Below, in pieces: positions 1 to 7,265 of a stretch of 54,338 nt of DNA. This stretch comes from Bacillota bacterium. GTDB lineage: Bacteria; Bacillota; Limnochordia; Darwinibacteriales; Darwinibacteriaceae. Each line of letters starts with the position of its first letter. The stretch's first letter is position 1. Where the stretch lies: the NCBI GenBank assembly GCA_012838305.1, contig DUPN01000052.1:1-54338 (forward strand), given 5' to 3'. The position numbers and the translations under genes were made by a program. Below the pieces are notes generated by a model, which saw only the letters and a list, made by a program, of their open reading frames with translations, made no database searches and was not told where the DNA came from.

Positions 1-300
1 GGAAATGCAGTACTTCTGATGCAGCAAGCCTATGACGGCGTAGTGTCGCCGCAGTTAGTAGCCTATGACGATTTCGACTTCAGCGGAAACCTGAATCGTT
101 TCCCCCTCTCCAACCTGGAAAGCGACCTTAAAAAGCTCCTCCGTTCCTCGTACAGACTAAAGAAACTGCAGAAGTGGGGTCGTGACTACGCCCTCACCCA
201 CCTTTCCAGCGAACGGATGGCCAAAAAGACGCTGCAGGTGTATCGCGACGTCCTGGAGCACCCACAGAAGACCAGTTCTGGATGGCCTGAACCGGAATAG
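1..300 (+). CDS. C-terminal fragment of a probable GT4-type glycosyltransferase
   Basis: The reading frame is open from the first base, so only the last 99 codons are present and the start lies outside the window. The tail is rich in Lys, Leu and Arg. It ends in a pattern (S-S-E-R-M-A, then V-Y-R-D-V-L) that resembles the C-terminal helix of group 1 (GT-B fold) glycosyltransferases, where a 'vY..vl' helix packs back onto the N-terminal domain. No catalytic residues are visible, so donor and acceptor cannot be named. The family call rests on the short C-terminal signature alone. A 174-base gap, in which I see no clear signal, separates it from the next gene. Confidence 0.45.
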   Translation, partial: GNAVLLMQQAYDGVVSPQLVAYDDFDFSGNLNRFPLSNLESDLKKLLRSSYRLKKLQKWGRDYALTHLSSERMAKKTLQVYRDVLEHPQKTSSGWPEPE

Positions 301-474
301 CGTAAGAGATGGCCAGTCCCCAAACTTCCCCGTTAGTGTTTCAACGGAAAAGGTTTTTATCCTCCTGCTTATTCTTTCCCTTTCACCCCGCTAAACGAAC
401 ATGGACGAATGTCTGCGTCACTCTCCTGGGAATAGCAGGTCTTCAAATGGGAAGTCTATGATCGAGGTGGTGCA

Positions 475-1011
475 ATGAAAAAGCTTAAGGATAGGATTTT
501 GCTTGGTTTGGTCTCAGGTCTTGTGGGGGGTGTGGTGAAGAACATCGCAGGGGAAGCCCTGGTAAAAAGGGGATACTCCGAATACAGTGGGCCGCAGCGA
601 GCGGCGGGAATCTTGGTTCCAGCCCACAAGATCACCACGACTGGAGGGAAGATCATCGGATGGCTGGCGGAAGCCTCCATCAGCGGACTGCTTGGCATCG
701 CTACAGTCTATACACTGTCCCTGACGGGCAAGGACAAAGCTTTGCTTAAGGGTATCTTTCTCACTGGGGGGACGGCGTGGACGGCCCTTTACGGCGCCAT
801 GGGAACGGTTGGAGCAACCCGAGTACAGAGCCCCATGCCCAAGACCGTGATCTCCGAGTCTATCACCCACGGGCTCTACGGCGCCGCCACAGCAGCCACC
901 GCGGCCTATTTGGGAGATGACAGCTTATTTAACGGCTCGTTCCCCTTGAGTACCAGAGGTCGCAGAAACGAGCAACCTGATCTTGTCTTGAGGCAAGAAC
1001 AAGTGCAGTAA
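475..1011 (+). CDS. Small multi-pass membrane protein, function unknown
   Basis: This is a 178-residue protein starting at ATG after an AGGTGG ribosome binding site. The N-terminus (residues 7-26) is Gly/Leu/Val rich. Further hydrophobic stretches lie near residues 60-82, 90-112 and 130-146, so three or four membrane segments are likely. The last 25 residues are polar (RGRRNEQ). I do not recognise a domain. The basic N-terminus followed by a Gly-rich helix is common in small Bacillota integral membrane proteins of unknown role. It stands alone between the partial glycosyltransferase and a tRNA gene read from the other strand. Confidence 0.6.
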   Translation: MKKLKDRILLGLVSGLVGGVVKNIAGEALVKRGYSEYSGPQRAAGILVPAHKITTTGGKIIGWLAEASISGLLGIATVYTLSLTGKDKALLKGIFLTGGTAWTALYGAMGTVGATRVQSPMPKTVISESITHGLYGAATAATAAYLGDDSLFNGSFPLSTRGRRNEQPDLVLRQEQVQ

Positions 1012-1028
1012 ACGAAAACGTTCGGCAC

Positions 1029-1053
1029 AAAAAAGACCGCAAGCTGCGGTCTT
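1029..1053 (-). terminator. Intrinsic terminator of tRNA-Gln
   Basis: A perfect 9-bp stem (1033-1041 with 1045-1053) and a 3-base loop are followed on the minus strand by six T (1034-1029). It lies 15 bases beyond the CCA end of the tRNA. On the plus strand no T-run follows, so termination is directional. Confidence 0.85.
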
Positions 1054-1068
1054 GTCTGAGTTATAGAG

Positions 1069-1142
1069 TGGCTGGGGGACTAGGATTCGAACCTAGACTA
1101 GATGAGTCAGAGTCATCCGTCCTGCCATTAGACGATCCCCCA
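1069..1142 (-). tRNA. tRNA-Gln (anticodon CTG)
   Basis: A 74-base cloverleaf can be folded by eye on the minus strand. The acceptor is TGGGGGA paired with TCCCCCA, and the D-arm stem is GTC/GAC. The anticodon stem GATGA/TCATC has the 7-base loop CTCTGAC, giving anticodon CTG, which reads CAG (Gln). The T-arm stem CTAGG/CCTAG carries the TTCGAAT loop. The discriminator is G and CCA is encoded. It has its own promoter and terminator, so it is a single-gene unit. Confidence 0.95.
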
Positions 1143-1154
1143 GTACTGTTACCG

Positions 1155-1183
1155 AATATACCACATCCCCCCGGAAAAAGCAA
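1155..1183 (-). promoter_or_regulatory. Sigma-A type promoter of tRNA-Gln
   Basis: On the minus strand TTGCTT (1183-1178) is separated by exactly 17 bases from TATATT (1160-1155), and the tRNA starts 12 bases further on. The G-rich spacer forms part of an inverted repeat (1166-1191) that may also slow transcripts arriving from the upstream adenosyltransferase gene. Confidence 0.65.
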
Positions 1184-1202
1184 GGGGGATTTCTCCCTCA
1201 AA

Positions 1203-1739
1203 CTAACTGGAGCCCACCAGATCTTCGCTCTGCCCCTCCCTGTGATTGACAAAGCGGGCTGCACAAAACAGATAGTCGCTCAGCCTATTCAAGAATGGCA
1301 GGATGTTCTCCTCCAGTCCTTCATGGTCGAGGGCTGAAACTAAACGTTCGGCCCTGCGGCAGACGGACCTGGCCACGTGGATCAAAGCTGCCGCCTTGCT
1401 GCCGCCTGGCAGAATGAAACTTTTCAGCGAAGGTAGTTTGGCGCTGACCTCGTCGATGGCTTCCTCAAGAACCGCCACATCATCTGGAGTGACTTCTGCT
1501 CGGCCCTTTGACTGACCAGGAAAGGCCAGGACAGCACCTATTGCAAAGAGTTTCCTCTGCACCCACAGCAGATGGTGGGCTAGCCCATCCTCCGGGAGAT
1601 AGGCCAGGGCTAAGCCCACAAAACTGGAGAGCTCATCGATTGTGCCATAGGCATCAACCCTTTGGTCATGCTTGGGTACAGCCTGTCCAGTTCCCAGAGT
1701 TGTGAAGCCCTGGTCACCCTTTCTTGTGTATACCACCAT
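1203..1739 (-). CDS. Cob(I)alamin adenosyltransferase, PduO type
   Basis: The 178-residue protein transfers the adenosyl group of ATP to reduced cobalamin, making coenzyme B12. The N-terminal signature V-Y-T-R-K-G-D-Q-G (residues 3-11) is the ATP-binding loop of PduO/MMAB-type enzymes. A helical bundle follows with the conserved Arg-rich segment A-R-S-V-C-R-R-A-E-R and an N-R-L-S-D-Y-L-F motif near the C-terminus. A longer frame exists upstream, but the chosen ATG has a GGGAG ribosome binding site and begins exactly at the family start. It lies 22 bases after the OsmC-like gene and is last in the parA-gltX-osmC run. No B12-dependent enzyme is next to it. Confidence 0.9.
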   Translation of the reverse strand: MVVYTRKGDQGFTTLGTGQAVPKHDQRVDAYGTIDELSSFVGLALAYLPEDGLAHHLLWVQRKLFAIGAVLAFPGQSKGRAEVTPDDVAVLEEAIDEVSAKLPSLKSFILPGGSKAAALIHVARSVCRRAERLVSALDHEGLEENILPFLNRLSDYLFCAARFVNHREGQSEDLVGSS

Positions 1740-1761
1740 GTCCAACTCCCAACAGCACCGT

Positions 1762-2175
1762 CTATTCTTTGATCTCAACCGTCCAGTTGATCTCGGCGGT
1801 CTTATTGACCATCCCGGCCACGGAACAATACCTGTCGAGGGAAAGGCGCACCGCATCCTCAAGGGGCTTAAGGCTTAGACCGTCTCCCTCAAAGATAAAG
1901 GTCATCTCTACCTTGGTAAATACTTTGGGATAGTCTTCAGCGCGCTCGGCCCCCAGCATAATCTCGAAGTTGCGTACGTTCAAACGCTTCTTCTTCAGAA
2001 TGCTGGCAACATCCATCCCAGAGCATCCGGCCAAACCCATCAACACCATCTCCATTGGACTAGGCGCTGCTCCATCGCCCCCGCTTTCCTTGGCCACGTC
2101 CATCACTACACTGTGGTTTGTTCCGGAAATCCCTACAAAACCCATTTTTCCGTTCCACTTCACCTGAGCATGCAT
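1762..2175 (-). CDS. OsmC/Ohr-family peroxiredoxin-like protein
   Basis: At 137 residues this matches the OsmC superfamily, thiol-dependent reductases of organic hydroperoxides. The two redox Cys expected of the family are at C51 (in G-L-A-G-C-S-G-M-D) and C117 (D-R-Y-C-S-V). The preceding P-S-P-M-E-M segment is also typical. Its start codon overlaps the gltX stop by one base (TAATG), so translation is probably coupled. It is closer to the general OsmC/YhfA-like group than to Ohr, and the substrate is unknown. Confidence 0.85.
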   Translation of the reverse strand: MHAQVKWNGKMGFVGISGTNHSVVMDVAKESGGDGAAPSPMEMVLMGLAGCSGMDVASILKKKRLNVRNFEIMLGAERAEDYPKVFTKVEMTFIFEGDGLSLKPLEDAVRLSLDRYCSVAGMVNKTAEINWTVEIKE

Positions 2176-3653
2176 TAGATCAACTCCTTTTCTTTCAGCA
2201 TAGCGAGTGTCCGTTCAATCCTTGAACGTACTTTTTCCGATCCTAATAGCTCCAAGACATCATAGATGCCTGGGCTTACATTGGTGCCAGTTAAGGCCAC
2301 CCGCAAGGGCTGAATCAGCTCGCCCATTTTGATCCCAAACTTCTCCATTCCAACCTGGAAAAGCGGCTTTAGGTGCTCTTCATTAAGTTGCGGTGCTTCC
2401 TTTATTACCTCATACACATACTGCAAGATCTCTTCGGTGTGTGGTTTGGTGAGTATCTTTTGCACAACGTCTGGTTGATAGGGATAGTCATCCATAAAGA
2501 AGTACTGTGCTGATTCAACCACGTCGGCCATGAGCCTGATCCGGCTCTGCAGTTCTTTCAGGATTCGCTGTGCATATTCCTTGACTTCAGGCGTAATCTC
2601 CTCGGGTAGAAAGCCCGCCCTCTGCCAATAGGGCAAAGCCCGTTCGTACAAATCCTCCACAGACAGGGCGCGAATATAGACGCCATTCATCCACTCCAGT
2701 TTTTGAATATCAAAAACAGCAGGGTTCTTGGACACCCTTTCTAAGGTGAACTTCTCGATCAGTTCCGGGACAGAAAAAATAGTCTGGGAATCATCATAAC
2801 CCCAACCGAGCAAGGACAGGTAGTTCACCATGGCCTCAGCCAAATACCCATCCTCATGAAACTGCATGACAGAGGTAGCTCCATGACGCTTGCTCAAAAG
2901 AGCCTTGTCAGGGCCAAGAATCATGGGAATATGGGCGAACTTGGGAAGCGGGAAGTCTAGGGCCTGATAGAGTTGAATCTGTTTCGGGGTATTGGAAAGA
3001 TGGTCCTCGCCGCGAATAACATGGGTGATCTTCATCAGGGCATCATCCACAACCACCGCGAAGTTGTAGGTGGGCATACCATCGGATTTGACAAGCACAA
3101 AATCGTCCACTTGGGTGGTATTATCAAACGTCACATCGCCGCGGATCAGATCATGAACCACTGTCTCGCCCTCGTCAAGGGACGCTAGACGTATGACGGG
3201 GAGGCGGCCTTGGGCCCTGAGATCCTCCTTCTCCTCGTCCGATAAATGCCTGCAGCGCCCATCATACCGCGTGGCTTGCCCCTGCTTCATTTGCTCTTGG
3301 CGTCTTTGATCCAGCTCTTCGGGAGTACAGAAACATTCATATGCCCTGCCCATCTCCATCAGTTTTGCAGCGTATTCCTGGTACAAATCCAGTCGCTGGC
3401 TCTGATAATAGGGGCCGAAGTCTCCACCCTTAACCGGGCCTTCGTCCCAGTCTAATCCCAAAAATTGCAGAGCATCTAGAATCACTTGCGTGGCCGCGTC
3501 GGTGGAACGGGCTAAATCGGTATCTTCAATGCGCAGCACAAACACACCATGGTGATGTCTGGCGAAAAGCCAGTTAAACAGGGCGGTTCGTGCTCCACCT
3601 ACATGGAGATAACCTGTTGGACTCGGTGCAAAACGCACTCTCACTGTACTCAT
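2175..3653 (-). CDS. gltX: Glutamyl-tRNA synthetase
   Basis: This 492-residue class I aminoacyl-tRNA synthetase charges tRNA-Glu and, in many Bacillota, also tRNA-Gln as the first step of the transamidation route. The HIGH-type motif P-S-P-T-G-Y-L-H-V-G is at residues 10-19, the KMSKS-type motif L-L-S-K-R-H-G is near residue 255, and the I-E-D-T-D motif is near residue 43. The length is normal. It follows parA by 18 bases and overlaps the next gene by one base. Whether it discriminates against tRNA-Gln cannot be told by eye. Confidence 0.97.
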   Translation of the reverse strand: MSTVRVRFAPSPTGYLHVGGARTALFNWLFARHHHGVFVLRIEDTDLARSTDAATQVILDALQFLGLDWDEGPVKGGDFGPYYQSQRLDLYQEYAAKLMEMGRAYECFCTPEELDQRRQEQMKQGQATRYDGRCRHLSDEEKEDLRAQGRLPVIRLASLDEGETVVHDLIRGDVTFDNTTQVDDFVLVKSDGMPTYNFAVVVDDALMKITHVIRGEDHLSNTPKQIQLYQALDFPLPKFAHIPMILGPDKALLSKRHGATSVMQFHEDGYLAEAMVNYLSLLGWGYDDSQTIFSVPELIEKFTLERVSKNPAVFDIQKLEWMNGVYIRALSVEDLYERALPYWQRAGFLPEEITPEVKEYAQRILKELQSRIRLMADVVESAQYFFMDDYPYQPDVVQKILTKPHTEEILQYVYEVIKEAPQLNEEHLKPLFQVGMEKFGIKMGELIQPLRVALTGTNVSPGIYDVLELLGSEKVRSRIERTLAMLKEKELI

Positions 3654-3671
3654 GAAAAACCTTCCTCCCAG

Positions 3672-4445
3672 TCATGCATAAATTCTTTGATTCTTGACTA
3701 AATCCCGGGCCAACTCGCGATAGGCCAAGGCACCGGGCACCTGAATCTTGGCTGCAAAGACAGGTGCACGCGCTTTGGTGCTCTCTGCAAAGCGGATACT
3801 TCGGGCAACAGTATGGGGAAAGACAGACAGCTGGGGGAACTCCGTATGTAAAAGAGCCAGAATCTCCCGCCCGTGCAGGGTACGGGTGTCGAACATTGTC
3901 GGCAGGAGCCCTGCGATCTGCAGCCTGCTATTGAGTGATCCTTTTACTTTGGCAATCAGCTTTAAGAGTGCCCTGGTACCCCGCAGGCTCAAGAACTCAC
4001 AAGACACCGGAATGATCACCTCGTCCGCAGCGGCCAGGGCATTAATGGTCAAAAGTCCCAGAGACGGTTGGCTGTCGATCAGCACGAAATCGTATTGATC
4101 GCGGACCTCGTTGACAATGCGCGTAATCCTGCGTTCCCTGGCTGGAGCATTGACAAGCTGAAACTCAGCCAGGGACAGGTCGATGTTGGCCGGCAGCACA
4201 TCTACTCCATACTCGTTGGTAACTAATATCTCCCGTGGGGGCATATTACGTACCAAACAATGATAGATAGTCTTCCCTAGATCTTCTGGCTCAAATCCGG
4301 CGTAGTAGGTTAGTCCCCCTTGGGGATCCAAGTCCAGAAGCAGGACCTTTTGACCAATATCGGCCAGAGCAACGCCTAGGTTGTAGGTTGAAGTGGTCTT
4401 CCCCACTCCGCCCTTTTGGTTGGCAAAGACGATGACTGTGGCCAC
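3672..4445 (-). CDS. ParA/Soj-family ATPase (no ParB partner nearby)
   Basis: The 257-residue protein starts at GTG behind GGGGGAG. The deviant Walker A K-G-G-V-G-K-T-T is at residues 11-18 and the Walker A' L-L-D-L-D-P-Q-G near residue 40. F-V-L-I-D-S-Q-P-S-L-G is the Walker B. These define ParA/MinD ATPases that position DNA or protein cargo in the cell. No parB, parS-like repeat or replication gene is adjacent; it leads a gltX operon instead. It may be an orphan ParA acting on something other than the chromosome, or an additional Soj copy. Confidence 0.85.
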   Translation of the reverse strand: MATVIVFANQKGGVGKTTSTYNLGVALADIGQKVLLLDLDPQGGLTYYAGFEPEDLGKTIYHCLVRNMPPREILVTNEYGVDVLPANIDLSLAEFQLVNAPARERRITRIVNEVRDQYDFVLIDSQPSLGLLTINALAAADEVIIPVSCEFLSLRGTRALLKLIAKVKGSLNSRLQIAGLLPTMFDTRTLHGREILALLHTEFPQLSVFPHTVARSIRFAESTKARAPVFAAKIQVPGALAYRELARDLVKNQRIYA

Positions 4446-4483
4446 ATTTGTTCACTCCCCCTGGTTGCTAGAATAGTATTTCC

Positions 4484-4508
4484 ACGGCAGTACCTAAAAC
4501 CCTGCCGT
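4484..4508. promoter_or_regulatory. Inverted repeat in the divergent parA/dehydrogenase spacer
   Basis: A 7-bp perfect inverted repeat (ACGGCAG at 4484-4490, CTGCCGT at 4502-4508) has an 11-base loop. It sits in the 141-base gap between two divergent genes, just upstream of a weak -10-like TACTAT for parA. It may be an operator or an RNA hairpin in the parA leader. I know no regulator with this site. Confidence 0.35.
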
Positions 4509-4586
4509 CCCAGACCCAAGTGTTTGTGAAGTGAAGAGGATCTGCTTTGGCGTAAGACGAATAGTGCGGTGAAAGGAAGTGAACAC

Positions 4587-5546
4587 ATGTACAACGTATT
4601 CGTCACCCGCAAGCTGCCGGGGCAAGGTTTGGAACGACTGCGTCCCCTCTGTAACGTGACCATCAACCCTGAAGATCGCAATATCACCAAAGAGGAACTT
4701 CTGGCGATCCTTCCCGAGCAGGACGCCCTGATCTCCATGTTGTCGGATCCCATCGACTCCGAGGTTATCGAAGCTGGAAGCAAACTCAAAGTCATCGCCA
4801 ACTATGCCGTTGGTTTTAACAACATTGACGTCGCCGCGGCCAGCAAACAGGACATCGTCGTTTGTAACACGCCTGATGTGTTAACGAATGCTAGCGCAGA
4901 CTTTGCCTGGGCCCTATTGATGAGCACCGCACGCAGAGTGGTGGAGGGCGATGCCATGACCCGCAGCGGCCAATTTACCGGATGGGCTCCTGAACTCCTC
5001 CTGGGAGCGGAGATCTACGGCAAGACCCTGGGAATCATCGGTGCCGGGCGCATCGGGCAAGGGGTAGCTAAAAGGGCTCAAGGCTTTGATATGCGCATCC
5101 TCTATCATAATCGCCATAGACTCCCATATAATGTGGAAAAAGCATATCATATGGAATATGCTACGCTTGAGTCTGTACTGAAAGAGTCGGACTTTGTATC
5201 GCTCCATTGTCCACTCACTCCCGAGACTAAGCACATGATCGGAGCGAACGAACTCAGAGCGATGAAGCCTACGGCCATTCTGATCAACACCTCCAGGGGG
5301 CCTGTGATCGATGAGACTGCCCTAGTTCAGGCACTGCGCGAAGGAAGCATCTTCGGAGCAGGCCTTGACGTGTTTGAAGACGAACCTGCCCTGAAGCCGG
5401 GTTTGGCCCAATTGCCCAATGTAGTGTTGGCCCCTCATATCGCCAGTGCCGCGGCGGAGACTCGCTCCAATATGGTGGAGATAGTAGTTGATGCTGTCCT
5501 AGCTGTCCTTCAGGGACAGTCGCCCCAGAATGCCGTGAACCGGTAA
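4587..5546 (+). CDS. D-isomer 2-hydroxyacid dehydrogenase (glyoxylate/hydroxypyruvate reductase-like)
   Basis: This NAD(P)-dependent enzyme of 319 residues belongs to the D-2-hydroxyacid dehydrogenase family. The Rossmann motif G152-x-G154-x-x-G157 is intact. So are the catalytic Arg237 (N-T-S-R-G), Glu266 (D-V-F-E-D-E-P) and His284 (A-P-H-I-A-S). The ATG at 4587 is chosen because an AAGGAAGTG ribosome binding site precedes it at good spacing; an ATG-like start 18 bases earlier lacks one. The D-V-F-E-D-E-P and I-N-T-S-R-G patterns fit the glycerate/glyoxylate reductase branch best. The substrate is inferred from the family. It is followed 22 bases later by a PspC-domain gene. Confidence 0.88.
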   Translation: MYNVFVTRKLPGQGLERLRPLCNVTINPEDRNITKEELLAILPEQDALISMLSDPIDSEVIEAGSKLKVIANYAVGFNNIDVAAASKQDIVVCNTPDVLTNASADFAWALLMSTARRVVEGDAMTRSGQFTGWAPELLLGAEIYGKTLGIIGAGRIGQGVAKRAQGFDMRILYHNRHRLPYNVEKAYHMEYATLESVLKESDFVSLHCPLTPETKHMIGANELRAMKPTAILINTSRGPVIDETALVQALREGSIFGAGLDVFEDEPALKPGLAQLPNVVLAPHIASAAAETRSNMVEIVVDAVLAVLQGQSPQNAVNR

Positions 5547-5568
5547 GCCGTCTAAAGGAGGTCGAAAA

Positions 5569-5760
5569 ATGGCAAAACGTATTTATCGTTCCCGGGAGAA
5601 AAAAATCGGCGGTGTGTGTGGTGGTTTCGCCGAGTATTTTAACATCGACCCCACCATCATACGCTTAGGCTGGGCGATTCTTGCTCTGGTCTACGGCACA
5701 GGGCTGCTCGCCTACTTGATTTGTTGGATCGTAATCCCTGATGATCCACTTTACCGCTAG
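5569..5760 (+). CDS. PspC-domain membrane protein
   Basis: This 63-residue protein consists of a single PspC domain. It begins with the typical R-I-Y-R-S-R-E-K-K-I-G-G-V-C-G-G-F-A-E-Y motif and ends in one transmembrane helix (about residues 34-57, L-A-Y-L-I-C-W-I-V-I-P). Such small proteins are linked to envelope stress responses, but the exact role of stand-alone copies is unclear. It starts at ATG after AAAGGAGG and ends just before a strong terminator. Confidence 0.9.
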   Translation: MAKRIYRSREKKIGGVCGGFAEYFNIDPTIIRLGWAILALVYGTGLLAYLICWIVIPDDPLYR

Positions 5761-5774
5761 CGTAACACGCTGAA

Positions 5775-5808
5775 AGCCCTTTAGGAATCCACCTAAAGGG
5801 CTCTTTTA
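5775..5808 (+). terminator. Intrinsic terminator after the PspC gene
   Basis: An 11-bp stem (5775-5785 with 5792-5802) and a 6-base loop are followed by CTTTT. It ends the dehydrogenase-PspC unit. It also lies just downstream of tRNA-Asn on the other strand, so it may stop both. Confidence 0.85.
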
Positions 5809-5819
5809 CTCTGAAAAGA

Positions 5820-5894
<75 letters not shown>

Positions 5895-5905
5895 ACACTA
5901 CCATC

Positions 5906-5934
5906 ACTTTAGCACAGCTTTTTCCTGAAGTCAA
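5906..5934 (-). promoter_or_regulatory. Promoter of tRNA-Asn
   Basis: On the minus strand TTGACT (5934-5929) and TAAAGT (5911-5906) are separated by exactly 17 bases, with the tRNA starting 11 bases further on. This is a near-consensus housekeeping promoter. Confidence 0.7.
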
Positions 5935-6029
5935 GAGGAACACATCCCCCTTTCCTTTCATATCCTGAAATGAGCCGTTAACGAGGACAAAAAGTCCCCG
6001 CGGTATCGATATGTAAAGGAGGATTCACT

Positions 6030-6950
6030 TTGGAAAAAGACGACCAACTCCGTGACGAACAGGAACAGCAGGTCGAACTGACCCAAGTCTGCGGGCCTAA
6101 TACAACTCCTTATGTTGTGCGTCCAGGGGATACCTTTTTTAGCATCGCCCGCCAATTTGGCGTCAGCCTAGATGCCCTGATCGAAGCGAACCCGCAGATT
6201 CCTGACCCAAGCCAGATACGTCCGGGTCAAATTGTGTGTATTCCCAGGGTCACCTGTCCCGCAGGAACCTTCGCCTACATCGTGCGGCCAGGAGACACCA
6301 TGTTTTCCATCGCCCGCCAGTTTGGGGTACCGCTCCAAGAGTTGATTAACGCAAATCCACAGATTCCGGATCCGTCTCGACTTGTACCAGGCCAGACTGT
6401 CTGTGTTCCCATCTCTGCCCCACCACCCGGCCAATGCCCGCCTAACACGTTCCCTTACACGGTGCAACCTGGGGACAGCATGTTCAGTATTGCGCAAAGA
6501 TTTGGGGTCTCCCTCAACGCTCTGATCGCCGCAAACCCACAGATACCGAACCCTAATCTGATTTTCCCCGGCCAGATCGTTTGCGTGCCTAGGACCACTC
6601 CAACGCAGTGCCCGCCGGGAACATTCAGTTACACTGTGCAGCCCGGGGACAGTATGTTCACCATCGCTCAACGATTTGGGGTCTCCCTCAACGCCCTGAT
6701 CGCAGCAAATCCGCAGATTCCCAACCCAAATCTGATCTTCCCAGGTCAAATCGTGTGCGTGCCGGGAAGTGCACCGCCGAGTCAGTGCCCGCCGGGAACC
6801 TTCGCCTACACGGTCAGACCAGGCGATAGCATGTTCAGCATTGCCAGGCGCTTCGGGGTCTCCCTTGATGCCCTGATCCGAGCCAATCCACAGATCCCAA
6901 ACCCGAGTCTGATCTTCCCAGGCCAAATCGTCTGTGTGCCCAACCGCTAA
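6030..6950 (+). CDS. Protein of five LysM domains (spore or wall associated)
   Basis: This 306-residue protein starts at TTG, placed by an AAAGGAGG site 7 bases upstream. After a short acidic N-terminus, five LysM repeats of about 45-48 residues follow, starting near residues 28, 80, 137, 190 and 247. Each repeat has the pattern V-x-P-G-D-[ST]-x-F-x-I-A, then A-N-P-Q-I-P and P-G-Q-x-V-C-[VI]-P. They are joined by Cys-containing linkers (C-P-x-G-T-F). LysM binds N-acetylglucosamine in peptidoglycan or chitin. No signal peptide or enzyme domain is seen, which fits spore-cortex morphogenetic LysM proteins such as SafA, made inside the mother cell. The Cys pairs between repeats could form disulfides or bind coat proteins. 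Confidence 0.9.
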   Translation: MEKDDQLRDEQEQQVELTQVCGPNTTPYVVRPGDTFFSIARQFGVSLDALIEANPQIPDPSQIRPGQIVCIPRVTCPAGTFAYIVRPGDTMFSIARQFGVPLQELINANPQIPDPSRLVPGQTVCVPISAPPPGQCPPNTFPYTVQPGDSMFSIAQRFGVSLNALIAANPQIPNPNLIFPGQIVCVPRTTPTQCPPGTFSYTVQPGDSMFTIAQRFGVSLNALIAANPQIPNPNLIFPGQIVCVPGSAPPSQCPPGTFAYTVRPGDSMFSIARRFGVSLDALIRANPQIPNPSLIFPGQIVCVPNR

Positions 6951-6960
6951 GTGATTGAAG

Positions 6961-6999
6961 CCTACACCTTCTGAGCATACTAGCTTCAGGAGGTGTAGG
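6961..6999 (+). promoter_or_regulatory. Hairpin masking the ribosome binding site of the next gene
   Basis: A 14-bp stem (6961-6974 with 6986-6999, one G-T wobble) and an 11-base loop ends six bases before the ATG at 7005. Its 3' arm contains AGGAGGTG, the only ribosome binding site of that gene. No T-run follows, so it is a poor terminator and a plausible translational control element. Confidence 0.6.
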
Positions 7000-7004
7000 T
7001 CTTA

Positions 7005-7265
7005 ATGATCAAGGCAGAAGTATCTTTGTATCCGGTGGAGCCCGAGGAGATCAGAAGCTTACATGGTCTATCCGCCCAATTTCTGGACGAGCATGGTCTG
7101 GACTATGATTTTCACCGGGGTAACTCTTCTCTGAACACAACCATATCGGGGCACCCCAACGAAGTGTGGAACGCTCTGCGCCATTTATTCCAAGAAAACC
7201 TCGCCCATGGTCATGATGTCGTCATGGTGACCACCATGACCTATTGGGGCGTCTTCTCCGAATAA
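7005..7265 (+). CDS. Small protein resembling the YkoF/MTH1187 (DUF77) thiamine-binding-like family
   Basis: This 86-residue protein begins M-I-K-A-E-V-S-L-Y-P, the same style of first strand seen in MTH1187/YkoF-like ferredoxin-fold proteins. Those bind thiamine or hydroxymethylpyrimidine, or act as tetrameric small-molecule sensors. The assignment rests on length and the first strand only, so it is tentative. Its ribosome binding site lies inside a strong hairpin, which would suit a gene controlled by a metabolite. Its last 25 bases overlap the end of pbpC on the other strand. Confidence 0.5.
   Translation: MIKAEVSLYPVEPEEIRSLHGLSAQFLDEHGLDYDFHRGNSSLNTTISGHPNEVWNALRHLFQENLAHGHDVVMVTTMTYWGVFSE

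Noticed and set aside
301-474. A possible small gene or regulatory RNA in the gap after the first gene
   Set aside because: Only an out-of-frame open stretch without a ribosome binding site and no clear hairpin was seen.
4524-4530. TTGTGAA, a perfect Rex half-site in the parA/dehydrogenase spacer
   Set aside because: The second half-site is missing at the required spacing.
6168-6926. A 252-codon minus-strand frame with repeated segments
   Set aside because: The repeats mirror the five LysM repeats on the plus strand, so it is an antisense shadow.
6100-6940. Direct repeats that could suggest a CRISPR or satellite array
   Set aside because: They are about 145 bases apart, diverged, and in frame with LysM domains.
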